This document shows positions 23,802-32,125 of a stretch of DNA of 64,000 bases, one piece after another. The translations under genes and the position numbers were made by a program. Position 1 is the first letter of the stretch. Every line of letters begins with the position of its first letter. The notes beneath the pieces are model-generated. The model did not search any database. It was not told the origin of the DNA and saw nothing but the letters and a program-made list of their open reading frames with translations. Source of the stretch: CAMLOF01 sp966692625 (lineage in GTDB: Bacteria > Pseudomonadota > Gammaproteobacteria > Burkholderiales > Burkholderiaceae_C); contig CBKZAG010000001.1 of the NCBI GenBank assembly GCA_966692625.1, positions 1-64,000 of the forward strand. Reading direction: 5' to 3'.

Positions 23802-24631
23802 TCACAACGAACACCGCACGCCTGCAAGCAGAACAGCTGGTGCTGGCCTATGGTCAACGCCGTGTGCTCGATGGCATTGACCTGAGCATTCCTGACGGAG
23901 CCTTCACGGCGATCATCGGACCGAACGGCTGCGGCAAGTCGTCGCTGCTCAAGTCCTTCGCCAGGGTGCTGAGCCCCCAGCAGGGCGGGATCCGGCTGGA
24001 TGGCATTGACGTTGCCAGCCACGCCACCACCGCTTACGCCCGTCAGGTTTCCATGCTGCCGCAAGGCGTCGAGACGCCCGAGGGCATCACCGTGCGCGAG
24101 TTGGTGCAATACGGCCGCGCTCCATACCAGCGGCTTTGGGGAATGGCGTCCGCCTCCGACCGCGCAGCAGTCGCGCGCGCCATGTCGCGCACCCAGGTAG
24201 ACGATCTGGCTGAACGGCCGCTGGCCTACCTCTCTGGCGGGCAGCGCCAGCGAGCGTGGCTGGCAATGGTGCTCGCCCAGGACACCCCCATCATCCTGCT
24301 GGATGAACCGACCACTTATCTGGACATCAACCACCAGCACGAGCTGCTGGAGCTGATCGCCAGCCTGCGTGACGAAGGTCGCACCCTGGTGGCCGTGCTG
24401 CACGACATCAACCAGGCTGCCCGCTACGCCGACCACATCGTCGCTCTTGGCAGCGGCGGCCGCATCTACCGGCAAGGCTCGCCATTTGAAGTGGTCAATC
24501 CGGAAATGATGCGTGCGCTGTTCGAATTGGAGTGTGTGGTCGATATCGATGACGTGACCGAAACACCTCGCGTGACGCCCTTGCCGGGCCGCTCCCGGGC
24601 CGACGGGAGCAGCGAAGACCGCATCACTTGA
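23795..24631 (+). CDS. Iron-siderophore ABC ATPase (FecE/PvuE-like)
   Basis: The 278-residue ATPase has Walker A GPNGCGKSSLL, signature LSGGQRQRAWLAMVLAQ, Walker B IILLDEPTTYLD and the switch histidine in VAVLHDINQA. It overlaps the upstream permease by seven bases and ends the uptake operon. The order binding protein, permease, permease, ATPase matches pvuBCDE and fecBCDE. Confidence 0.93.
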   Translation: MVVTTNTARLQAEQLVLAYGQRRVLDGIDLSIPDGAFTAIIGPNGCGKSSLLKSFARVLSPQQGGIRLDGIDVASHATTAYARQVSMLPQGVETPEGITVRELVQYGRAPYQRLWGMASASDRAAVARAMSRTQVDDLAERPLAYLSGGQRQRAWLAMVLAQDTPIILLDEPTTYLDINHQHELLELIASLRDEGRTLVAVLHDINQAARYADHIVALGSGGRIYRQGSPFEVVNPEMMRALFELECVVDIDDVTETPRVTPLPGRSRADGSSEDRIT

Positions 24632-24856
24632 CCATTCGGTTCATCCGGTGGTTTTCTGAGCCAGAAGTCGTCTCGCTGGCTCGCCCGGTCTGTCAGATCG
24701 GTTTGCATCAGGCGGAAATCGATGGCGGCACGGCGGCCGTTTCCCTAGGGAGTTTCCCTGTAGGTATTCCGCTATGTCCCATGACTGCGCGTCCATTTCT
24801 ACAGTTGCACAAGGCCGGACGCAGGCCTTCCTTAAACAGCAGCAGGAGATGACGTC
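24632..24856 (+). promoter_or_regulatory. Leader region of the GMC oxidoreductase operon
   Basis: This 225-base gap holds no open frame of note. It contains a 10-base palindrome TCCCTAGGGA (24742-24751) followed by a partial copy TTTCCCTGTAGG (24753-24764), a possible regulator site. An AGGAGATGACGTC segment before the downstream GTG supplies the ribosome binding site. No clear promoter was identified. Confidence 0.35.
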
Positions 24857-25462
24857 GTGCAAACTTTCCCGATCAAGATCCATGTAGACCAGCCACAGCC
24901 TACGCCGCAATCATCGGCATTGACCCGTCGCCACCTTCTCAAGGGGAGCGGCATTTTGATGGGTACCCTTGCTGTGGGCACTCCGCTGGCGTTGCTGGCG
25001 CCGTCACGCACATGGGCGGTCGAACTGAAAACACTTTCCAAGGCAGAGGGTGAGGCACTGCTCCAGATGGGCAAGGTATTGTTTCCTCACAAGAAACTGC
25101 CGGATGCCGTGTACGCCCTGCTGTCGAAAGACCTGGATGCCGATGCAGCCGCCAACCCCGAAAGCGCCAAGTTGCTGCGCTCGGGTATCGAGTCGCTCAA
25201 TCACCTGGCTGGCGGGAATTTTGTGAAGGCCAGTGCCGAGCGCAAGTTGCAAGCGGTAAAAGCCATGGAGGGCCAAGCGTTCTTCAACACCGTGCGCGGC
25301 AAGTGCGTGGTGTCTTTGTACGACAACGAAATGGCCTACCAAGCCTTGGGCTACCCAGGTTCATCGTGGGAGAAGGGTGGTTACATCACCCGTGGCTTCC
25401 AGGATTTGAAGTGGTTGCCCAACCCGTCAGCTTCGGCCAGCCCTCCGCCCTACATGGGCTGA
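24857..25462 (+). CDS. Tat-exported gluconate 2-dehydrogenase subunit 3-like protein
   Basis: The 201-residue product starts at GTG behind AGGAG. A twin-arginine signal (LTRRHLLKGSGILMG) at residues 23-37 leads into a mature domain with KVLFPHKKLPDAVY and RGFQDLKWLPNP, typical of the small gamma subunit of FAD-linked dehydrogenases. In known three-subunit enzymes this subunit is exported with the folded flavoprotein and escorts it to the periplasm. The next gene is the GMC subunit. No multihaem cytochrome subunit lies nearby, which is unusual. Confidence 0.82.
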   Translation: MQTFPIKIHVDQPQPTPQSSALTRRHLLKGSGILMGTLAVGTPLALLAPSRTWAVELKTLSKAEGEALLQMGKVLFPHKKLPDAVYALLSKDLDADAAANPESAKLLRSGIESLNHLAGGNFVKASAERKLQAVKAMEGQAFFNTVRGKCVVSLYDNEMAYQALGYPGSSWEKGGYITRGFQDLKWLPNPSASASPPPYMG

Positions 25463-25549
25463 GCGGCGTCGATTTGTCAAGAGCAACACCACATATCCCT
25501 ATCAGAGCCAAGGCCGGCTGCTACGTTTGCCGGCTCACAGGAGACACTC

Positions 25550-27118
25550 ATGACAACATTCTCACACAGCGACGACTCGGTGGTCGTCATCATCGGTTCG
25601 GGTGCTGGCGGCGGTACCCTGGCCAACGAACTGTGCCAAAAAGGCATCAAGGTCGTTGTGCTGGAAGCCGGAGGAAAGCAGTCCAATGAAAGCTTCATCA
25701 ACGACGAGTGGAAATCGTTCAGCCAACTCGCCTGGTTGGACAAGCGCACCACGTCGGGCAGTTGGCGAATTGCCAAGGATTTCGCAGGCCTGCCGGCCTG
25801 GATCTGCAAGACAGTGGGCGGGACCACCACCCATTGGGCGGGCGCCTCGCTGAGGTTCCAGGAACATGAGTTCAAGACCCGTACCGTCTATGGCGAGATC
25901 AAGGGTGCCAATCTGCTTGACTGGCCCATCACCTACAAGGACCTAGAGCCTTACTACGCCAAGGCAGAGAACAAGATGGGCGTGACACGCACCCATGGTA
26001 TTCCTGGCCTGCCCGGCAACAACAACTTCAAGGTCATGTACCACGGCGCCACCAAGCTGGGCTACAAGGAGGTGCACACCGGCAACATGGCCATCAACAG
26101 CCAGCCGCGCGACGGGCGGGGTCGATGCATGCAGCTTGGCTTCTGTTTCCAGGGTTGCAAGAGCGGGGCCAAATGGTCTACGCTCTACACCGAGTTGCCC
26201 GCAGCAGACGCCACGGGCAACTTTGAACTCCGCACCCAGGCCCATGTCACCCGCATCGAGCACAACGCCGCAGGCAGGGTCACAGGTGTGCTCTACATGG
26301 ACAAGGATGGCAAGGAGCAGCGTCAGAAGGCGCGAATCGTTTGTGTGGCGGGCAATGCGATCGAGACTCCGCGCCTGCTGCTGTTGTCGGCCTCGAACAT
26401 GTTCAAGGACGGCCTGGCCAACTCGTCGGGCCAGGTGGGTCGCAACTACATGCGCCACATGACCGGCTCTGTCTACGCCGCGTTCAAAGACCCGGTGAAC
26501 ATGTACCGCGGGACTACGATGGCAGGCATCGTGCGCGACGAAGCAGGCCACGACACCCGCCGCGGCTTTGCCGGCGGCTACGAAATGGAGACCCTGTCGC
26601 TCGGGCTGCCTTTCATGGCGGCGTTCCTCAATCCGGGTGCCTGGGGCAGCGACTTCACCTGGTGGATGGAGCGCTACACACAACTGGCGGGCATGTGGCT
26701 GGTGGGTGAGGATATGCCGAGAGAGACCAACCGCATCACCCTCAACACCGGCGTGAAGGATCAGTACGGCAACTACGTGCCCAATGTCCATTTCGATGAC
26801 CACGAAAACGACATTGCCATGCGCAACCACGCTTTTACACAGGCTGAGCGGATCTACCAGGCAGCCGGTGCGGTGCGCACTTTCCGCACGCCACCATACC
26901 CGTCAACCCACAACCTGGGCACGGCGCGGATGAGCGCCCGGGCGCAGGACGGTGTGTGCAATGGATTTGGCCAGACGCACGACATTCCCAACCTGTTCAT
27001 CAGCGACGGCTGCCAGTTCACGACCGGCGGCGCTGAAAACCCGACACTGACGATCGTCACCCTGGCCATCCGTCAGGCCGACTACATTGCATCGCAGATG
27101 GCGCAACGCGCCCTTTGA
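25550..27118 (+). CDS. GMC-family FAD oxidoreductase (sugar/polyol dehydrogenase-like)
   Basis: The 522-residue flavoprotein binds FAD through VVVIIGSGAGGGTLANELC at the N-terminus. It shows KTVGGTTTHWAGAS, a four-cysteine-like segment CMQLGFCFQGCKSGAKWST, and the C-terminal GMC pair: H in YPSTHNLGTARMS and N in GGAENPTLTIV. It has no export signal of its own, so it probably travels with the Tat-targeted small subunit. The CxxxxxCxxxC cluster resembles that of dehydrogenases carrying an iron-sulfur cluster. The substrate is unknown; gluconate, sorbitol or another polyol are candidates. Confidence 0.85.
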   Translation: MTTFSHSDDSVVVIIGSGAGGGTLANELCQKGIKVVVLEAGGKQSNESFINDEWKSFSQLAWLDKRTTSGSWRIAKDFAGLPAWICKTVGGTTTHWAGASLRFQEHEFKTRTVYGEIKGANLLDWPITYKDLEPYYAKAENKMGVTRTHGIPGLPGNNNFKVMYHGATKLGYKEVHTGNMAINSQPRDGRGRCMQLGFCFQGCKSGAKWSTLYTELPAADATGNFELRTQAHVTRIEHNAAGRVTGVLYMDKDGKEQRQKARIVCVAGNAIETPRLLLLSASNMFKDGLANSSGQVGRNYMRHMTGSVYAAFKDPVNMYRGTTMAGIVRDEAGHDTRRGFAGGYEMETLSLGLPFMAAFLNPGAWGSDFTWWMERYTQLAGMWLVGEDMPRETNRITLNTGVKDQYGNYVPNVHFDDHENDIAMRNHAFTQAERIYQAAGAVRTFRTPPYPSTHNLGTARMSARAQDGVCNGFGQTHDIPNLFISDGCQFTTGGAENPTLTIVTLAIRQADYIASQMAQRAL

Positions 27119-27146
27119 CCCGATCGCATCCACACAGGAGCCCGCC

Positions 27147-27521
27147 ATGTGCGAATATTTTGTCAGCGCCGACCCGATCCATTACGAATCGCGCACGCGT
27201 ACCGTGCGTATTCGGGGTGTGTCGACCAGCATACGGATGGAAAACTTCATCTGGGACATCCTGGCGCAGATGGCGGCCGAGGAGGGCGTGACCACGAATG
27301 CCCTCATTGTGCAGTTTCACGACGAAATCCTGCGGCACCGCGGGGACGTCCTCAACTTCACGTCGTTCCTGCGGGTTACCTGTTTGCGGTTTCTTAGTCG
27401 CAAATGCGAACAGCTTGAAGCGGTGGTTGAAAGCACGAAAGAGGCTCATGCCGCCTTTGGCGCGCTAGAACAGACCGCTTTGGTGCCGAACGCCGCTCGC
27501 AAGCCAGACTTGCCCCATTGA
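27147..27521 (+). CDS. Ribbon-helix-helix domain protein
   Basis: The 124-residue product fits the RHH_4-type pattern: strand RTVRIRGVSTSIRMENFIWD and helix LAQMAAEEGVTTNALIVQF. That implies either DNA binding or a structural use of the fold. The start is ATG 27147 behind ACAGGAG. It lies between the GMC gene and a glyoxalase on the same strand, so it may be the regulator of this operon. Family members are mostly uncharacterised. Confidence 0.7.
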   Translation: MCEYFVSADPIHYESRTRTVRIRGVSTSIRMENFIWDILAQMAAEEGVTTNALIVQFHDEILRHRGDVLNFTSFLRVTCLRFLSRKCEQLEAVVESTKEAHAAFGALEQTALVPNAARKPDLPH

Positions 27522-27541
27522 GATCTTTCGACAAGCAATCC

Positions 27542-27937
27542 ATGGCAAAACTTATCCATACCATGATCCGTGTCCGCGATCTGGACGCGTCTTTGAAGTT
27601 TTACGACGAGGTCTTCAACCTCAAGCCGTCGCACCGCCTCGACTTCCCTGACTTCGCCTTGGTGTACCTGCGCAATGGGGAGAGCGAGTCCGAAATCGAG
27701 CTGACGTGGAACAAGGGCCGCGAGGAACCTTACACCCACGGCGACGGTTACGGGCATGTGGCGGTGGTGGTGCTGGATGTGCCAACGTGCCACGCGAAGC
27801 TGGTGGCTTCCGGGTACGCGCCGCTGCCAGTCAAGGAGTTCAAGTCTGGCGACACGCTGCTGGCCCGCTTTTTCTTCATCCAGGACCCCGACGGCTACAA
27901 GATCGAGGTGTTGGAGCGCCACGGACACTACCGTTGA
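27542..27937 (+). CDS. Glyoxalase I-like protein (VOC superfamily)
   Basis: The 131-residue product has the four metal ligands of glyoxalase I, here H6, E53, H72 and E122 (IHTMIRVRDL, EIELTW, YGHVAV, DPDGYKIEVLE). The enzyme converts the methylglyoxal-glutathione adduct to lactoylglutathione. The next gene, encoding glutamate-cysteine ligase, starts within its stop codon, so thiol supply and glyoxalase activity are coupled. ATG 27542 has only a weak ribosome binding site. Confidence 0.88.
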   Translation: MAKLIHTMIRVRDLDASLKFYDEVFNLKPSHRLDFPDFALVYLRNGESESEIELTWNKGREEPYTHGDGYGHVAVVVLDVPTCHAKLVASGYAPLPVKEFKSGDTLLARFFFIQDPDGYKIEVLERHGHYR

Positions 27938-29190
27938 GCACCCCGCTGGAATCGCTGATCAGGAGGTCCGCACCAGCGATCGAATCCTGGTTCCAACGCG
28001 AGTGGGCCGTTCTGGCGCCACCCGTGTACAGCTCGGTAGATGTCCGCCGCGCCGGCTTCAAGCTGGCGCCGGTGGACACCAACCTGTTCCCCGGAGGCTG
28101 GAACAACCTGACGCCGGACATGTGGTCTCTGGCGGCTCAGGCAGCCCGGGCCGTGGTGCAGCAAAGAGGAGCAGGGGTGAAGAACTTGCTGCTCATACCC
28201 GAAAACCACACCCGCAACCCCTTTTACCTGCAGAACGTAGCGCAGTTGTGCCGCGTCCTGCGTCTGGCGGGGTTGAAGGTGCGCTTGGGGTCGCTCGATC
28301 CTTCGGTTCAGAGCACGGTCACCCTGGCGCTGCCTGATGGAGAGCTGTTGACTCTGAAGCCAGTGATCCGCGAGGGGCAACGCTTGATGCTTGCAGGTTT
28401 TGAGCCGGATGCGGTGCTCCTCAACAACGATCTGTCGGCCGGTGTCCCTGCCGTGCTGCGCGGCCTGCAAGGGCAGCCGCTGTGGCCGCCTTTGAAGGCA
28501 GGCTGGCATGTGCGTCGCAAGTCTGCTCATTTCCGGCATTACGCCGCTGTGGCTCGCCGTTTTGCCAATGCGCTTGACATCGATCCCTGGTGCATCGATC
28601 CGCTGTTCGATCATTGCCAAGGTGTCGACTTTGCCAAGGGGCTTGGTCTGGATGAATTGCAGCACCGGGTGGATGCACTGTTGGCAAGTATCCGGTGCAA
28701 ATACCGTCAGCATGGCGTCGAAGCTGCACCGTTCGTCATTGTGAAGGCCGACAACGGCACCTATGGCATGGGCGTCATGACGGTACGTGATGCAAGCGAA
28801 TTGGAGCGCTTGAACCGCCGCACCCGCAACAAGATGGGGGTGATCAAGGAGGGCCAGGCGGTGACTCAGGTGCTGCTGCAGGAGGGGGTACCGACCATCG
28901 AACGCATGCACGGGGCGGTGGCGGAGCCGGTGGTGTACCTCATGGGTGCCGAGGCTGTGGGCGGTTTCTACCGGGTGCATGCTTCGCGTGGAGCAGACGA
29001 AAACCTGAACGCCCCCGGGGCGGCTTTCGTGCCTCTGGCGTTGGCACCAGATGGGTGTATGCCAGCGCATTTTTACCCCGACACCGTTCTCGCCAGGTTG
29101 GCCGCCCTGGCAGCCAGCCACGAACTGGCGCAGGCAGACTCGACGGCGGCTGTGCTCCCGAAGGAAGCATCGCGGATCTGTGAAGCATGA
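27934..29190 (+). CDS. gshA: Glutamate-cysteine ligase, thiobacilli/betaproteobacterial type
   Basis: The 418-residue product resembles the GshA family described in Acidithiobacillus and betaproteobacteria, which differs from the E. coli enzyme. Typical stretches are VDTNLFPGGWNNL, LLLIPENHTRNPFYLQN, VIVKADNGTYGMGVM and GGFYRVHA. It makes gamma-glutamylcysteine, the first step of glutathione synthesis. The start is TTG at 27934, overlapping the preceding stop as TTGA. Its end overlaps the possible GTG/ATG start region of the next glyoxalase (ATGA at 29187). Its position between two glyoxalases suggests dedicated thiol supply. Confidence 0.85.
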   Translation: MSTPLESLIRRSAPAIESWFQREWAVLAPPVYSSVDVRRAGFKLAPVDTNLFPGGWNNLTPDMWSLAAQAARAVVQQRGAGVKNLLLIPENHTRNPFYLQNVAQLCRVLRLAGLKVRLGSLDPSVQSTVTLALPDGELLTLKPVIREGQRLMLAGFEPDAVLLNNDLSAGVPAVLRGLQGQPLWPPLKAGWHVRRKSAHFRHYAAVARRFANALDIDPWCIDPLFDHCQGVDFAKGLGLDELQHRVDALLASIRCKYRQHGVEAAPFVIVKADNGTYGMGVMTVRDASELERLNRRTRNKMGVIKEGQAVTQVLLQEGVPTIERMHGAVAEPVVYLMGAEAVGGFYRVHASRGADENLNAPGAAFVPLALAPDGCMPAHFYPDTVLARLAALAASHELAQADSTAAVLPKEASRICEA

Positions 29191-29225
29191 CCGCTCACGC
29201 GGTGCTGAACTTTTTGAAATCTGAA

Positions 29226-29645
29226 ATGAAATACCTGCACACCATGGTCCGCGTATCGGATCTGGAACAATCCTTGCACTTTTACCGTGACGCCCTAGGG
29301 CTGGAAGTGCTGCGCCGCCAAGACGTCCCCCACGGGCGCTTCACTCTGGTCTTTCTGGCTGCGCCGGGCGATGTCAGCGCGCAGATCGAGCTGACGCACA
29401 ACTGGGATGAGCAGGGTTACACCGGGGGACGCAACTTCGGCCATGTGGCTTACGCCGTGGACGATATCTACGCTGCGTGTGAACGCCTGCAGGCCTATGG
29501 CGTGGCGCTGTCCCGTCCGCCACGCGACGGTTACATGGCATTTGTGCGCTCGCCTGATGGCATCTCCATCGAGCTGCTGCAGCGCGGCGCCCCACAGGCT
29601 CCGCGCGCGCCATGGTCGGACATGCCAAACATCGGTACCTGGTGA
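29226..29645 (+). CDS. Second glyoxalase I-like protein (VOC superfamily)
   Basis: The 139-residue product keeps the ligand set H5, E55, H73 and E116 (YLHTMVRVSDLEQSLHFY, AQIELTHNW, FGHVAYAV, DGISIELLQ). It differs enough from the first glyoxalase not to be a recent tandem copy. The family start MKYLHTM supports ATG 29226. ATG at 29187, which overlaps the upstream stop, is an alternative that would add 13 residues. Confidence 0.86.
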   Translation: MKYLHTMVRVSDLEQSLHFYRDALGLEVLRRQDVPHGRFTLVFLAAPGDVSAQIELTHNWDEQGYTGGRNFGHVAYAVDDIYAACERLQAYGVALSRPPRDGYMAFVRSPDGISIELLQRGAPQAPRAPWSDMPNIGTW

Positions 29646-29650
29646 GGAAC

Positions 29651-30472
29651 ATGAACATGAACATGTCTTCCGCCATTGAACCCGCATCCCCAGTTGGCGC
29701 TGATACAACAAGGTGGCCAGAGCTTCGGACCGTGGCTGTGTTACCCGGCTCACTTCCCATGGGCGGAGTGGTGCCGGATACCCCCATCCATGCTTTTACC
29801 CAGACGCCGGATGTATTGAAGCTGCAACCCCAGCCAGCAGTGCAGTCGTGCCGCCGCGATATCGAACTTGGAGGCCTGCTGGCATTCGTTATCGACGGTG
29901 TGGTCACCGCGCAGGAGGCAGAACACATCATCGCAGCCAGTGAAGTGTGCGGCTACCGTGATGAGGCGCCAGGCATAGCCACTCCGCCTGGCATGCGCAT
30001 GAACAAGTCCGTGCACTGGGTCGCAGACGAAGCCTTGCTGGGACCGCTCATGCAACGCATCCGTCCCTGGCTGCCTCAGCGCGTCTCAGGTCTCAGGTTG
30101 CATGAGCGGCTGAGCCACCGCATCAACATGTACCGGTACGAAGACAACGATGTTTTCAACCGGCACATCGACGGTGATTGGCCTGGCTACGGGCTGGACA
30201 CAGAGCGCCGTGAGATGCAGGAGTGGCCCGGTATGCGCTCGGCGCTCACCATGCTGCTCTACCTGAACGACAGTGCCGACGGTGTGCGGGGTGGCAATAC
30301 CCGACTGCTGACGCGCGGCGGCCGCTGGGTGGATGTCGAGCCGCGCAAAGGGAGCGCGTTGTTCTTCCGGCACGGATTCACGCCAGACTCTGTCGTTCAT
30401 ATCGGAGACCGCGTATTTGGGCGTGTGCCCAAATACGTGGCCCGGATCAACGTTCTGTATGGTCCAGACTAA
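29651..30472 (+). CDS. 2-oxoglutarate/Fe(II)-dependent oxygenase
   Basis: The 273-residue product has the facial triad H172-x-D174 (NRHIDGDW) and H250 (VVHIGD), with R265 (ARINVLYG) to bind 2-oxoglutarate. The core lies at about residues 95-270, and the first 70 residues are poorly conserved. Three in-frame ATG codons stand in an AACATG triplet repeat at 29651, 29657 and 29663; the second has the best spacing from GAGGAAC. It ends the plus-strand run and overlaps the convergent ligase by 26 bases. The hydroxylated substrate is unknown. Confidence 0.8.
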   Translation: MNMNMSSAIEPASPVGADTTRWPELRTVAVLPGSLPMGGVVPDTPIHAFTQTPDVLKLQPQPAVQSCRRDIELGGLLAFVIDGVVTAQEAEHIIAASEVCGYRDEAPGIATPPGMRMNKSVHWVADEALLGPLMQRIRPWLPQRVSGLRLHERLSHRINMYRYEDNDVFNRHIDGDWPGYGLDTERREMQEWPGMRSALTMLLYLNDSADGVRGGNTRLLTRGGRWVDVEPRKGSALFFRHGFTPDSVVHIGDRVFGRVPKYVARINVLYGPD

Positions 30473-32015
30473 TATGGCGCTGTCGCAGGACGCGATGGAG
30501 GATTTTCCCCGTCGCCGTGCGCGGCATCTGCTCCTCGGCAATGAACTCGATCGTACTGGGGCACTTGAAGCCGGCCAGCCGTTGACGGCACCATTCGCGC
30601 AGCTCCGCCTCGGTGGCGTCCTGCCCCTGGTGCACCACCACCACCGCCTTGGCGGTCTCGCCCCACTTGTCGTGGGGCACGCCAATCACGGCAACGTCCC
30701 GGACCTTGGGGTGCTGGCCCAGCACGCCTTCCACTTCCGACGGATAGATGTTTTCCCCGCCGCTGATGATCATGTTGCTTTTGCGGTCCACCAGCCAGAT
30801 GTAGCCGTCTTCGTCGCGGCGGGCCATGTCACCGACCGAACACCAGAGGCCGTCGAACGCCTCGGCCGTCTTCTCCGCGTTCTTCCAGTAGCCGTCAAAA
30901 ACGTAGGCGGTGCGCGAGTACAGCTCCCCGACAGCGCCGTCGGGCACTTCCTGCCGGTTCTCGTCGAGCAGCCGTATCGGGCCGCTGCCCGCCCACTCGC
31001 GGCCAACGGAGCCCAGCTTGCTGAGCTGCTCGCCGGGCCGCAGCAACGTGACCCACCCCGCCTCGGTGGAACCGTAAAGTTCGTAGAGCTGGCCGTTGGG
31101 GAACAGCTCCAGGATGCCGCGCTTGGTTTCCTGCCGCGCCGGGGCAGACGAGATCATCAGCTTGCCCACCGCGCTCAGGTCGTAGCGCTGTTTGACGGCA
31201 TCGGGCAGGGCCAGCAGCATGATGTAGTGCGTGGGCACCAGGGAGGTGAAGGTGACACGGTCGTCCGCCAGGGTTTTCAGCAGCGCCTCGGGGTCGAAGC
31301 TGCGGCGGTCGTCTATCACGCAGGTGCCCCCCATGTGCACGAAGGTGGTGCCGAAATAGAGTGAATTGGCGTGGCACAGAGGCATGACCAGCAAGGCCGT
31401 GTCACGCTCGGTGAACCCCATCTCCAGTGCCGTGGCCAATGCAATCAGGGTGCTGCCACCGTGGCTGCGGATGGCTCCCTTGGGCCGTCCGGTCGTGCCC
31501 GAGGTGTACATCAGGGCGCAGCAGTCGTCTGCGCCCACGGGTTCGAGCGGGGTGGAAAGGTCCGCCCCGGCCAGCAGGGTTTCGTAAGCCTGCCAGCCGG
31601 ACGGCGGGGTGCTGTCCAACGCGAAGAATCGGTCTGGCGGGAGCGGGAGCTGCCCGCGGATGCTGTCGATCACCGGGCAGAACTCGGGTCCGCAGACCAC
31701 CGCCCCCGCTTCGGCATGTTCCAGGATGTACGCCATTTCTGGGCCGCTCAGGCGGAAGTTCAGGGGCACCACCACCAGCCCCGCTCGCCCCAGTCCGGCG
31801 TAAAGCTCCATCCATTCCAGGCAGTTGTAGGCAACGATGCCAACACGGTCGCCCTTGACCAGGCCGCGGCCACGCAGCGCGCGGGCCAGGCGTGTGGCAC
31901 GCTCGTCCCATTGCGCGTAGGTGAGGCGGCGCCGGGAGTCGCGCACGGCGAGTTTCTGCGGCCTGAGCCGGGCGTGCGTGGCAACGGCATCGGCGAAAGT
32001 GGGCAGGTGGATCAT
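30447..32015 (-). CDS. AMP-dependent acyl-CoA ligase
   Basis: The 522-residue adenylate-forming ligase shows the standard core motifs: YTSGTTGRPKGA (A3), YGSTEAG (A5), SVGDMARRDEDGYIWLVDRKSNMI (A7-A8), SGGENIYPSEVE, and the catalytic lysine in PRTATGKILHR. It activates a carboxylic acid to its CoA thioester. It faces away from a ThDP-dependent enzyme across 110 bases with a perfect palindrome, so the two probably share regulation and pathway. The acyl substrate cannot be told from sequence. Confidence 0.88.
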   Translation of the reverse strand: MIHLPTFADAVATHARLRPQKLAVRDSRRRLTYAQWDERATRLARALRGRGLVKGDRVGIVAYNCLEWMELYAGLGRAGLVVVPLNFRLSGPEMAYILEHAEAGAVVCGPEFCPVIDSIRGQLPLPPDRFFALDSTPPSGWQAYETLLAGADLSTPLEPVGADDCCALMYTSGTTGRPKGAIRSHGGSTLIALATALEMGFTERDTALLVMPLCHANSLYFGTTFVHMGGTCVIDDRRSFDPEALLKTLADDRVTFTSLVPTHYIMLLALPDAVKQRYDLSAVGKLMISSAPARQETKRGILELFPNGQLYELYGSTEAGWVTLLRPGEQLSKLGSVGREWAGSGPIRLLDENRQEVPDGAVGELYSRTAYVFDGYWKNAEKTAEAFDGLWCSVGDMARRDEDGYIWLVDRKSNMIISGGENIYPSEVEGVLGQHPKVRDVAVIGVPHDKWGETAKAVVVVHQGQDATEAELREWCRQRLAGFKCPSTIEFIAEEQMPRTATGKILHRVLRQRHISLDHTER

Positions 32016-32068
32016 TTGGGGCTCCGGGGCGTTGTATGGAATGGAACTCTGGCTGCACTTGATTTTTC

Positions 32069-32090
32069 TGAATTCTGAATTCAGAATTCA
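32069..32090. promoter_or_regulatory. Perfect 22-base palindromic operator
   Basis: TGAATTCTGAATTCAGAATTCA reads identically on both strands and holds three overlapping GAATTC words. It sits in the divergent promoter region between the acyl-CoA ligase and the ThDP enzyme. The likely binder is the GntR-family protein encoded downstream at 33905. That link is inferred from proximity. Confidence 0.7.
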
Positions 32091-32125
32091 TAAAACGTCA
32101 ATACCCGCAAACCCAGGAGAATCTC

